This document shows, piece by piece, positions 1 to 6,939 of a stretch of DNA of 22,149 bases. Made by a program: the position numbers and the translations under genes. The notes under the pieces were generated by a model that was not told the DNA's origin, ran no database searches, and saw only the letters and a program-made list of their open reading frames with translations. Location: assembly GCA_013044365.1 (NCBI GenBank), contig JABEUP010000003.1, positions 1 to 22,149 of the forward strand, written 5' to 3'. Each line of letters begins with the position of its first letter. Position 1 is the stretch's first letter. This stretch comes from Acidimicrobiaceae bacterium (lineage in GTDB: Bacteria; Actinomycetota; Acidimicrobiia; Acidimicrobiales; Acidimicrobiaceae).

Positions 1-908
1 ATCTCTTCGTCAGTGGGCGGCACCGGACCGGTAGTTCCGCCTCTGGTCACCGAAAATGTCGCCCCATCGTTACTTACAGTTACGCTCAGTCTGCCAATCT
101 GAGAAACCTCGGCAACTATTTCATCGCCATTTCCAATTGGCCCAACGCCTTTGGGGGTTCCGGTCGAGATAACGTCACCCGGATATAACGTCATCACTGA
201 GGAGACATAGGCTAGGAGCTCCGGTACTCCCCAGATCAAATCGGATATTTTGGCATTTTGTCTAAGGTCACCATTAACCCAGCAGCGAAGCTCCAGGTCA
301 TCAATCGCACCGACCTCGTCCGCGGTGACAATCCAAGGTCCCATAGGGGTGAACGTGTCGAACGACTTCCTGGTTGACCGGTCCTCACCGCCACGCATGG
401 TGATGTCCAGAAGTACGCTGTATCCGAAAATGTAATCGCCAGCCTCCTCCACCTTAACGTGGCGGGCAACCTTTCCGACCACGAAACAGAGCTCCCCTTC
501 CTGATCAAAACGTCTGTTGTGGTACGGAAGGCGTACTGTGCCGCCATGGCCAATTAATGACGAAGGCGCCTTGAGAAAAACACCTAGGGAGTCGATGTGG
601 CTGAGCTGGTGCATTTCCTCCATATGGTCGATATAATTCACCGGTGCAGCAACGATTTTAGTCGGATCGCTGATGGGCGGAGATAGAACAACCGAGCCAA
701 ATCTTTGCCCGCCACCCATTGATTCCAATTCACGTAATTTCGGGTCGAGCTCACTCCAATTCTCGATAATCCTCCTAAGCGCCCCGGAGATTTCACCTCT
801 ACCGCCAGATATGAAATCTGAGACGTCTATTATCGTTCCATCACGGCAAACAACGCCAGCTCTTGACCCACTTCCCCCGAAGCTAACCAACCGCAATTGA
901 ACCCCCAT
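1..908 (-). CDS. Fumarylacetoacetate hydrolase (FAH) family protein, 3' end cut by window edge
   Basis: The frame stays open from an ATG at 908 to the window edge, about 302 codons, so only the last few residues can be missing. FAH-family enzymes are metal-dependent and cleave C-C bonds or decarboxylate acyl-pyruvate-like ring-fission products in the cytoplasm. The metal site is visible as the QEGELCFVVGK stretch (E137, E139) and D168 in LLDITMRG, followed by the typical DRSTRKSFDTFTPMGPW segment and a C-terminal YPGDVISTGTPKGVG loop. The ATG has AAGGA only one base upstream, which is too close. The family usually begins 'M-(K/R)-LVSF', so a TTG at 896-894 (giving M-R-L-V-S-F) is an alternative start. 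The gene lies 48 bp after the dihydroxyphthalate-decarboxylase-like gene on the same strand. Fumarylpyruvate hydrolase is an attractive role given the neighbouring hydroxylase, but substrate cannot be read from the sequence. Family call is secure; substrate is open. Confidence 0.9.
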   Translation of the reverse strand, partial: MGVQLRLVSFGGSGSRAGVVCRDGTIIDVSDFISGGRGEISGALRRIIENWSELDPKLRELESMGGGQRFGSVVLSPPISDPTKIVAAPVNYIDHMEEMHQLSHIDSLGVFLKAPSSLIGHGGTVRLPYHNRRFDQEGELCFVVGKVARHVKVEEAGDYIFGYSVLLDITMRGGEDRSTRKSFDTFTPMGPWIVTADEVGAIDDLELRCWVNGDLRQNAKISDLIWGVPELLAYVSSVMTLYPGDVISTGTPKGVGPIGNGDEIVAEVSQIGRLSVTVSNDGATFSVTRGGTTGPVPPTDEE

Positions 909-956
909 TTCCTTTATAATCCACGCCTAATTCACAACACGATCATTTTGCCTGAA

Positions 957-1940
957 TCAGATGAGGACCAGTTCGTGAGTTTCCGGAGCGAAAAGCTCCT
1001 CCACTTCAAACCTTTTCTTGGCCAGACCCTGCTCGTAAGAATATTTCAAAAACACTTCCAAAACATGCCGGTTCGCCTCTATCCCGTAGGGCCAGAAATC
1101 GTCACCCATAATCTCCTTGGTCATCTGGATATGCTGGATGCTCCAAGGCAGCATATGGATGAACGCTGCGCTTTCTTCAAGACGGCGGCTAAGCAGCGAT
1201 TTGGCCTCGAGGAACGCCTTGTACATCGAACCTGCAATCCATTTGTCACTTTCGTAGACATCCCGTCTGATTATGACGGTGTGCATGATAGGGAAAATGC
1301 GCGTAGCTTGAAAATAATCGATCTCCGCCTGTGGAGAATCTCCCCAAAGTCGGGCCACTCCCGGATTCTTCTCTAAAAACGGTGCCGGCGACCTGGGGCT
1401 GTAAAGAGCGGCTATTTCACCGCTCAATAACATATCCGACAATGTTCGATCAGTGGGAATCGGAATAATCTCTACACCTTCTGGCTGGATATGAATCTTT
1501 TCGTAGCGTCCGGGATCATGAAGACCGCCGGTTCGGTAACTTACCGAACTTACTGGTACTCCATAATGATCCTCGAGCATTCCCCTGATCCACACGGCTG
1601 CAGTTACCTGATATTCCGGAACACCTACTACCTTGCCTATCAAATCGGCGGGTTTGGTAATTCCGCTTTTGGTATTGACATATATCCCCGAGTGTCTAAA
1701 AGCACGGGATGGAAACACAGGAATCGCGACGAAACGGTCTGAAGTATTGCGACTTAGGACATAAGAAGACAGCGACATCTCCGACATATCGAACTCCCCG
1801 TTTCGTGCCATTCGGAAAAATGTCTCCTCAACAGGCAAACACAGATAGTTGAGATCAATACCCTCGGGAGACACCCGCCCATCGGCCAATGGAGCCGTCC
1901 TGTCATAGTCCCAGCAAGCTAGGGTCAATCTTCGCTTCAC
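957..1940 (-). CDS. 4,5-dihydroxyphthalate decarboxylase-like protein
   Basis: The product of 327 residues begins RRLTLACWDYDRTAPLADG and contains PEGIDLNYL, PVEETFFRM and FDMSEMSLSSYVLS. I recognise these as hallmarks of proteins annotated as 4,5-dihydroxyphthalate decarboxylase (Pht5-like), which have a periplasmic-binding-protein-like fold. There is no signal peptide or lipobox at the N-terminus, so a cytoplasmic enzyme is more likely than an ABC-transporter binding protein. I place the start at GTG 1940-1938 because GGAGGA lies four bases upstream; a TTG at 1952 in the same frame overlaps that ribosome binding site. The gene sits between a MarR regulator (64 bp upstream) and a FAH-family gene (48 bp downstream), which supports a role in breakdown of an aromatic acid. 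Many members of this family have no tested substrate, so the reaction is inferred. Confidence 0.8.
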   Translation of the reverse strand: MKRRLTLACWDYDRTAPLADGRVSPEGIDLNYLCLPVEETFFRMARNGEFDMSEMSLSSYVLSRNTSDRFVAIPVFPSRAFRHSGIYVNTKSGITKPADLIGKVVGVPEYQVTAAVWIRGMLEDHYGVPVSSVSYRTGGLHDPGRYEKIHIQPEGVEIIPIPTDRTLSDMLLSGEIAALYSPRSPAPFLEKNPGVARLWGDSPQAEIDYFQATRIFPIMHTVIIRRDVYESDKWIAGSMYKAFLEAKSLLSRRLEESAAFIHMLPWSIQHIQMTKEIMGDDFWPYGIEANRHVLEVFLKYSYEQGLAKKRFEVEELFAPETHELVLI

Positions 1941-2004
1941 AAATTCCTCCAAAATCCAGTTAGAACTTCCTGATTCTCTTCACAAAAACTGACGGAATTC
2001 AACG

Positions 2005-2538
2005 TTACTGCCCCCTGTCTCCCCGTCTTGTCACATCGAATAGCAAGCGGGCAAAATCAGCTCGATCTGCGAGACTCATAGCACCAAATAGGATCTCGCC
2101 AACCTCGATCACCTTCGGAACAACCATTGCCCTGGTCTGCCTGCCATTTTCGCTGAGACGTAAACGCCACCTCCTGCCATCGCTAATATCTCTTACTCTT
2201 TCGACAAGTCCCTTCAGCTTTAGACGTGCCACTATGTCTTGGCAAGTTGACGTATCGAGAGATGCTAATTGGCTCAAGGTGGTCTGATCGATATCTGGCT
2301 TGTCATATAAAACGTTCAGTACCGCAAACTGGGAACTGGTCAGTTCTTCACCAACTACCTCTGTCCACACAGACGTATGGACCTGCTGGGCCCTTCTTAT
2401 CAGATGTCCGGGGGCATTGGTGAGATCAAATCCAACATCATCTTGAATTGACGCTACCTGCTGGTGACAAGACTCGTCGCCTAACGCTAAGTCGTCAGGT
2501 TCCTCCTCTGTGACTCCCCTTGTTAGATCAGATATCAA
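2005..2538 (-). CDS. MarR-family transcriptional regulator
   Basis: The 177-residue product has the MarR winged-helix layout: a helical N-terminal dimerisation part (NAPGHLIRRAQQVHTSVW), then LTSSQFAVLNVLY, a recognition segment LASLDTSTCQDIVARLKLKG, the wing VRDISDGRRWRLRLSENG, and a C-terminal helix pair. MarR proteins are usually dimeric repressors released by phenolic or aromatic acid ligands, which fits its position among aromatic catabolism genes. The start is a TTG at 2538; the frame has an in-frame stop a short way upstream and I see no ATG in the N-terminal part. No strong Shine-Dalgarno is visible at that TTG, and the first ~30 residues are acidic and unlike the family, so translation may begin further in. 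It is 64 bp upstream of the decarboxylase-like gene and 183 bp downstream of the hydroxylase. Confidence 0.88.
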   Translation of the reverse strand: MISDLTRGVTEEEPDDLALGDESCHQQVASIQDDVGFDLTNAPGHLIRRAQQVHTSVWTEVVGEELTSSQFAVLNVLYDKPDIDQTTLSQLASLDTSTCQDIVARLKLKGLVERVRDISDGRRWRLRLSENGRQTRAMVVPKVIEVGEILFGAMSLADRADFARLLFDVTRRGDRGQ

Positions 2539-2721
2539 AATCGACCAACCCCCGTTTGGAGGATCTTCTGCAAGTTACTCGGCAGCGATCCAAACTGACA
2601 ATCTCAACAATCAACCTTATTTTGCCTTGTAACCCATAATTCCACTGCACGATTGCAGCTACAGGCCCCGGGTCATGACTCCGCAGACATCACGGAGATC
2701 CATTCGGTACCCAATAATGGT

Positions 2722-3924
2722 TCAATCACTCATAACCAAAGGATCGCGCTTTCCGTAAAGCCAGTCGATATGTGAGTGATCATCGAGGGCCCGACTCGAA
2801 AATAGTTCGTCTCTCATCAGGCGTCCCGCTCCATCGATATGCCACATATCCCCCCAGAGCCTGGCATTTCTCTGGACCCTTGCCGTACGTAGGGTCCGCG
2901 CTTGCTCATACATGGTAAGGGCTTTATTCACATTTCCTGGCATTCTTGTCAATGCCTCTCCAATGGCATTCGCGTCTTCAATCGCCTGGCATGCCCCTTG
3001 TGCAAGATACTGAAGCATCGGATGGGCGGCATCTCCCAAAAGAGTAAAGTTGCCTTTTGTCCAACGGTCGATCGGCTCACGGTCATACATTGGCCACCGG
3101 TGGTCACGTCCCAGAAGTGGCATTGCTTTTCGGATGTGTTCGCAGGTTACGGAAAACTTTTCCTCCAGTTCATCTGAGTTACCCCAATCTTCCTTACCCT
3201 GGAGATACTGATCGCTTCTGAAAACTGCCACTTGGTTATAGAGATTTCCTGATCGGAGCGGGTACTGGACATAATGAAGACCTGGACCGATCCAAGCCAC
3301 AACTTCATCTAAGGGTGCGTGCGCGGTAGCTTTGTCCGTTGGAACAGTCCCCCGATACGAAACATAACCTGAACAAACAGGCACATCATCACTCAACTTC
3401 TTTCGAACTGTCGACCAGAGCCCGTCGGCTCCGATCAATACCTGCCCCCGATAAACAGATCCGTCAGCACATTCGGCGACAACGCCATCCCCCTCATTTG
3501 CCACCGACTTTATCTCTTTGCCTGGTAGCAACTCGACTGACGGCTGAGCCTGGCAACCCTCGAGAAGAATCCTCAACAGGTCATTACGGTGCATGACCAC
3601 ATATGGCGCACCATATCTTTGAATGAACCCCTCGCCTAAGTCAAGAGAAGTAAGATCCTCATCAGTTAGGGCCGTCTTCAGTCTTAACCGATTTGGGAAA
3701 ACCCCTACATCGCGAATCTTGTCCATTAGACCGAGTGAAGTCAAAACTCTTGTGGCATTTGGCGCCAGCTGAAGGCCAGCACCAATTTCGACAAATTGCG
3801 CCGCCTTTTCAAGCACCGTAACATTATGGCCCGACTTGGAAAGTACAAGCGCTGTTGCAAGACCTCCAATTCCACCACCAACGATTACGACTGAATCCTT
3901 GGACCCCCCATTATCATTCCCCAT
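2722..3924 (-). CDS. FAD-dependent aromatic hydroxylase, 3-hydroxybenzoate 6-hydroxylase-like
   Basis: The 400-residue length and motifs match class A flavoprotein monooxygenases: the FAD/NAD(P)H dinucleotide site VVIVGGGIGG at 12-21, the GADGLW motif at 165-170, and the second FAD motif GDAAHPMLQYLAQGACQA starting at 297, followed by IEDANA. The HPMLQYLAQGACQA wording is typical of 3-hydroxybenzoate 6-hydroxylase and salicylate-hydroxylase relatives, which hydroxylate a benzoate ring using NAD(P)H and O2. 3-Hydroxybenzoate 6-hydroxylation would give gentisate, whose later ring-fission product is cleaved by a FAH-family enzyme. No gentisate dioxygenase is present in this window, so that route is only an inference. 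The start is ATG 3924, with GGAAGG and AGG upstream but no ideally spaced ribosome binding site. It is the first gene of the minus-strand catabolic group and probably has its own promoter in 3925-4011. Confidence 0.87.
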   Translation of the reverse strand: MGNDNGGSKDSVVIVGGGIGGLATALVLSKSGHNVTVLEKAAQFVEIGAGLQLAPNATRVLTSLGLMDKIRDVGVFPNRLRLKTALTDEDLTSLDLGEGFIQRYGAPYVVMHRNDLLRILLEGCQAQPSVELLPGKEIKSVANEGDGVVAECADGSVYRGQVLIGADGLWSTVRKKLSDDVPVCSGYVSYRGTVPTDKATAHAPLDEVVAWIGPGLHYVQYPLRSGNLYNQVAVFRSDQYLQGKEDWGNSDELEEKFSVTCEHIRKAMPLLGRDHRWPMYDREPIDRWTKGNFTLLGDAAHPMLQYLAQGACQAIEDANAIGEALTRMPGNVNKALTMYEQARTLRTARVQRNARLWGDMWHIDGAGRLMRDELFSSRALDDHSHIDWLYGKRDPLVMSD

Positions 3925-3950
3925 TCACAGGCCTACCTTCCAAGTGCACC

Positions 3951-3964
3951 GCCGATAAATCGGC
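3951..3964. promoter_or_regulatory. 14-bp perfect palindrome, candidate operator
   Basis: GCCGATAAATCGGC is two perfect 6-bp arms around AA. It lies 27 bp upstream of the hydroxylase start, between the possible promoter and the start codon, a place where a bound repressor could block transcription. The MarR product two genes away is the obvious candidate binder, but I see no second copy in front of the MarR gene. Regulation is inferred. Confidence 0.35.
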
Positions 3965-3967
3965 AAA

Positions 3968-4006
3968 ACTAATCCGTATACGTATAAACCTTATAAAGAG
4001 ATTAGT
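3968..4006. promoter_or_regulatory. Inverted repeat ACTAATC/GATTAGT enclosing CGTATACG, likely hydroxylase promoter region
   Basis: Perfect 7-bp arms ACTAATC (3968-3974) and GATTAGT (4000-4006) flank 25 bp. The 8-bp palindrome CGTATACG (3975-3982) touches the left arm. The interior contains the AT-rich elements that could act as -10 for the minus-strand hydroxylase, and the right arm abuts the possible -35 TTGTGA. Overlap of a palindrome with a promoter is typical of repressor sites; no protein can be assigned from sequence alone. Confidence 0.35.
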
Positions 4007-4098
4007 CACAAGTTCACCAATAAGTAAAGCGATTATTTTTACAAATAAGACAAAAATTATTTTTTACTCATCTTCAGTGCAGCCACGCCCATCCTACC

Positions 4099-4112
4099 GG
4101 TCAACTTTGACC
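4099..4112. promoter_or_regulatory. 14-bp palindrome GGTCAA-CT-TTGACC
   Basis: Two perfect 6-bp arms separated by CT lie near the middle of the divergent region. TTGACC also resembles a -35 box in either direction, but no matching -10 follows at 16-19 bp on either strand. It could be a binding site for a dimeric regulator of either gene. Confidence 0.25.
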
Positions 4113-4297
4113 AATTTGGAAAATAGAAATCCCTAGCTAGATTGCCGTTTTGTGTAAATTACAGGCAATTAGCCAATAATAATCCCCGGACAATTTGGCC
4201 ACTAACAGATATTAATTATGTGCGCTGTTGTCGATATTGGTTCAGACTGGAAATATAGCGGTTAGAGTTTGCGTGTCAATAATCGGCCTTACTCTAG

Positions 4298-4882
4298 GTG
4301 CAGGGGGTGGGTGGGACAATCGAACTTGACTTAGAGGCAGCAATCCAGGGCGCCAAAACGGGTAACGAGGCTGCGATCGTGGTGCTATTTCGCTCGTTCA
4401 ACCCGCAATTGATTCGCTATCTTCGGCACAGTCTCCCAAACGACTACGAAGATGTAGCTTCTGAAACCTGGGTTGCAATCGCCAAGGGACTGGATAATTT
4501 CAACGGAAACTCGCGCGACTTCCGTAGCTGGATGTTCGCGATCTCGAGGAAAAAAGTGGTTGACCATTTCCGGGCCAGCGGTAAAGCAAAGCAGGCAATA
4601 GAGCAGGAGCAGCAGCATTTCCAAAGCACCAATTATGCTGACTCCTGGGACACTACCGCCGGTCCGGCACTTGCCAATCTCTCCGCAGAAGAGGCAATTG
4701 AAGCTCTCGTTGCGACTCTTCCGCCCCATCATGCAGAAGTACTTTTATTGCGCGTCGTCGCAGACCTCAGTGTAGAAGAAGTTGCGCACATAGTGGAAAA
4801 GAGTCCGGAGGCAGTCAGGGTGATCCAGCACAGGGCAATAAACACGCTGCTAAAGAGATTCAAGGGAAAAGTTGTAACATAA
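4298..4882 (+). CDS. ECF-type RNA polymerase sigma factor (sigma-70 family)
   Basis: The product of up to 194 residues has the two-domain ECF form. Region 2 is seen in FNPQLIRYLRHSL, YEDVASETWVAIAKGL and FRSWMFAISRKKVVDHFR. Region 4, with its helix-turn-helix, is seen in LPPHHAEVLLLRVVADLS followed by VEEVAHIVEKSPEAVRVIQHRA. Such factors direct RNA polymerase to a small regulon in response to an envelope or other signal. The start is unclear: GTG 4298 has no good ribosome binding site, and GTG 4307 directly follows AGGGG; both keep the whole of region 2. Its TAA shares one base with the ATG of the next gene (TAATG), so the two are probably translationally coupled, as expected for a sigma/anti-sigma pair. 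The signal and regulon cannot be inferred. Confidence 0.88.
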   Translation: MQGVGGTIELDLEAAIQGAKTGNEAAIVVLFRSFNPQLIRYLRHSLPNDYEDVASETWVAIAKGLDNFNGNSRDFRSWMFAISRKKVVDHFRASGKAKQAIEQEQQHFQSTNYADSWDTTAGPALANLSAEEAIEALVATLPPHHAEVLLLRVVADLSVEEVAHIVEKSPEAVRVIQHRAINTLLKRFKGKVVT

Positions 4883-5916
4883 TGGGCCAAAATAACGATT
4901 ACACCTTCGACATGAGCGACGAACCCCTTTCAGAACAACAGATAGAACAATTGCTCCAAGGCAAGATCGATCCTCTGCAGGCATCCGGGGCGTTAGCCCA
5001 TTTGGCTAATCTCATTAGCAACGCAAAAATGGCAGCAACCGTCGAGGAACTAGCCACCGAAAACACTGTCCTTCAAAACTTTAAACAGGCTCTCGGAAAG
5101 GCACCTGTCAGATCGATAGACCACCAGGCCGAACGGCGGTTAAGGAGCAACTTTATGCCAGCAAAAGTGGCAGGAGTGCTGATTGCCGCGACTGCTCTTA
5201 CCGGTACAGCTGTAGCCGCCTACCACGGCGATCTTCCCAGAACCTTCCAAACACCTTTGTCAAGCGGCCTGGCGAAAGTGGGCATCTCGGTGCCAAATAC
5301 TTCTGACTCAGGTTCGCGGTCCCGCTCTTCTAATGTAACTTTGCCCAATCAAACCTCATCTAATAGTTCTGGCACTTCAGGTAGCCGCAATGATGTGATC
5401 AACGGCACCGATAATGGTCTGGCGAGCGGCAACAGCCTTTTGGGCCTCTGTACGGCATTTGTTGAGTCGACCTCCTCCAACAGCGTGAACAGCACCACCA
5501 CCACCGACGGCACCACAACTACGTCCTCGGTAACAACCACCACGGCGGCGGCAACTACGACAACGAAAGTAACTTCCGGATTCACGCATTCCGTGGAATA
5601 TCAAAGACTCCAGATTGCCGCCAAACAAAAGGGTGAAACGGTCGCACAACTTTGCTCAAACAACAATCTTCCGGCTAATCGACATGCGCCAGATTCCACT
5701 AGTGTGGCCGGCAAGTCAATAAAAGGCCAGAATGGAAATTCACATTCATTATTTTTCAGCTCCACCACGACAACTGTCGCTGGCTCGAATCCCACACCGG
5801 AATATCAATCATCGAACTCCCGTATTTCAAATAACCTGGGAAGTGGTTCGGTAAATTCGTTCAGCCGAATTGTTGGAGATAACGGCTTAGGGAACACGAA
5901 CCACACCAACCATTAG
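4882..5916 (+). CDS. Single-pass membrane protein with Thr/Ser-rich outer region, probable anti-sigma factor
   Basis: The 344-residue protein starts with an acidic, soluble, Cys-free part (1-93), has one hydrophobic segment at about 94-114 (AKVAGVLIAATALTGTAVAA), and continues with about 230 residues rich in Ser, Thr, Asn and Gly. A nearly pure Thr/Ser tract covers about 196-235. Two motifs with a cysteine, GLCTAF (C190) and VAQLCSNN (C258), flank that tract. Coupled to an upstream ECF gene by TAATG, it is best read as the membrane-anchored regulator that holds the sigma factor: N-terminus in the cytoplasm, C-terminus outside. It lacks the HxxxCxxC zinc motif of ZAS anti-sigma factors, so it belongs to another, unassigned type. 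The function rests on context and topology, not on a recognised domain. Confidence 0.72.
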   Translation: MGQNNDYTFDMSDEPLSEQQIEQLLQGKIDPLQASGALAHLANLISNAKMAATVEELATENTVLQNFKQALGKAPVRSIDHQAERRLRSNFMPAKVAGVLIAATALTGTAVAAYHGDLPRTFQTPLSSGLAKVGISVPNTSDSGSRSRSSNVTLPNQTSSNSSGTSGSRNDVINGTDNGLASGNSLLGLCTAFVESTSSNSVNSTTTTDGTTTTSSVTTTTAAATTTTKVTSGFTHSVEYQRLQIAAKQKGETVAQLCSNNNLPANRHAPDSTSVAGKSIKGQNGNSHSLFFSSTTTTVAGSNPTPEYQSSNSRISNNLGSGSVNSFSRIVGDNGLGNTNHTNH

Positions 5917-5948
5917 CTCGAAATTAGATTAGGTTCCCCACACACACT

Positions 5949-5996
5949 GGGACCGGACAATTCATACCCGCCAAGAATTGTCCGGTCCCTTTCCCT
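5949..5996 (+). terminator. Rho-independent-like terminator, 15-bp perfect stem
   Basis: GGGACCGGACAATTC (5949-5963) and GAATTGTCCGGTCCC (5975-5989) pair perfectly around an 11-nt loop, 33 bp after the sigma/anti-sigma stop. The following TTTCCCTAAAG is only partly T-rich. The hairpin lies between convergent genes (the other is prmC), so it could also stop transcription arriving on the minus strand, though no T-tract follows it on that side. Confidence 0.75.
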
Positions 5997-6129
5997 AAAG
6001 CCCGGTTTTAATTACATAGCTACGGTCTGGCACCAGGTGTCATCCGTTAGCAGTCCCCAAGTACCCGGTTGCCCGATATGGGGATTTCAGACCGGGTTCG
6101 CTCCGCACCACGGGAACTTAGCCCTTGTA

Positions 6130-6939
6130 CTAGTAAACAAGATCAGCAAATCTGTCTCGTCCAGAGAGGTCCGGCAAAATCCTCACATGGGAAAAACCGT
6201 TGTGCGTCGCCATCCCGGTTACTTCGGGGCCATGGCTTTCACCGATCTCAATCATTACATGCGATCCAGGACCTTTCAGTTTTTCCGGCGCTGCCCGAAT
6301 GATTTCACGAATGACCGAAAGGCCATCTTCTCCGCCAAATAGGGCTGTGTGGGGCTCGAAGTTGGCAACAATCGGATCCAATGGAGTCGAACCTGAGACG
6401 TATGGAGGATTTGAAACAATCAGATCAAAGGTTTCGTGCCGGCTGAGGGAGGAAAATAGATCGGAAAAGACCATCTCCACTTCACTCAGCAAGTTTTCCT
6501 GGGCGGCCAGATTTTCCCGGGCCAATTCCAGTGCGGCACTTGATACTTCAGTGGCGATAATATACAAACCGGAAAGTTCAGTGCCAAGCGCCAAAGCAAT
6601 TGCGCCTGTTCCGGTTCCAATCTCCAGCACCTTCTTTATGGCCGGATTGGAGGCAATTTCAGATTTCACCAGCTCTACCAGTAGCTCCGTTTCGGGTCTG
6701 GGAATTAGAGCCCTCGAATCACATTTCAGCTCCAGGGTTCGAAAGCTCCAGTGACCGAAAATATATTGCAGTGGTTCGCCGGCAATGTAGCGGTCGGCTA
6801 TCTCAAATGCCACCTTCTCCGGCGATCCGCCACGCTCTCTGTCATTTGCCTCAGCAACGATCCATTGGGCAAGCTGTTGGCTCCCCAATAAAGCCGAGAT
6901 CTTCCTGACAAGCTCACTCTCAGCGGACCCGCACGCCAT
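6130..6939 (-). CDS. prmC: Peptide chain release factor N5-glutamine methyltransferase PrmC (HemK)
   Basis: PrmC transfers a methyl group from S-adenosylmethionine to the glutamine of the GGQ motif of release factors 1 and 2. The 269-residue protein shows the N-terminal helical domain ending in GEPLQYIFGHWSF (54-66) and RPETELLVE (81-89), the SAM-binding glycine motif LEIGTGTGAIAL (105-116), and the substrate-glutamine-binding NPPY at 177-180. Length is normal for the family. Its ATG overlaps the prfA TGA by one base (TGATG), so enzyme and substrate are made from one message by coupled translation. In Mycobacterium the following gene is a sua5/tsaC-type gene; here the block ends at prmC and meets a convergent sigma/anti-sigma pair. 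Confidence 0.96.
   Translation of the reverse strand: MACGSAESELVRKISALLGSQQLAQWIVAEANDRERGGSPEKVAFEIADRYIAGEPLQYIFGHWSFRTLELKCDSRALIPRPETELLVELVKSEIASNPAIKKVLEIGTGTGAIALALGTELSGLYIIATEVSSAALELARENLAAQENLLSEVEMVFSDLFSSLSRHETFDLIVSNPPYVSGSTPLDPIVANFEPHTALFGGEDGLSVIREIIRAAPEKLKGPGSHVMIEIGESHGPEVTGMATHNGFSHVRILPDLSGRDRFADLVY

Larger units (their letters stand above)
3925..4297. other. 373-bp AT-rich divergent intergenic region
   Basis: This stretch separates the minus-strand hydroxylase from the plus-strand sigma factor and must hold both promoters. I see no supportable gene in it. It is clearly more AT-rich than its flanks and carries several inverted repeats, listed separately. A further nested pair lies at 4141-4169: ATTGCC and GGCAAT arms enclosing TGTAAATTACA at 4153-4163. 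Possible minus-strand promoter elements for the hydroxylase are TTGTGA at 4011-4006 and TATACG at 3986-3981 (19-bp spacer). For the sigma gene, TAGAGT at 4263-4268 and TACTCT at 4290-4295 fit the loose TANNNT -10 pattern, without a convincing -35. Confidence 0.6.

Noticed and set aside
236..553. Minus-strand 105-codon frame
   Set aside because: It is an alternative frame within the FAH-family gene, whose own frame is open from 908 to the window edge with an intact metal site.
897..1376. Plus-strand open frame opposite the decarboxylase-like gene
   Set aside because: The minus strand carries the conserved family motifs throughout; the plus frame gives no known protein.
5496..5575. Trinucleotide-like ACC/ACT tract considered as a microsatellite or CRISPR-like repeat
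   Set aside because: Units are imperfect, in frame and encode Thr/Ser in a continuous gene; there are no spaced repeats.
6063..6097. ACCCGGT/ACCGGGT inverted repeat as terminator of the prmC operon
   Set aside because: Only 7 bp with a 21-nt loop and no T-tract on the minus strand; too weak to call.
6200..6754. Plus-strand open frame opposite prmC
   Set aside because: Antisense to prmC, which has all family motifs; no independent evidence of coding.
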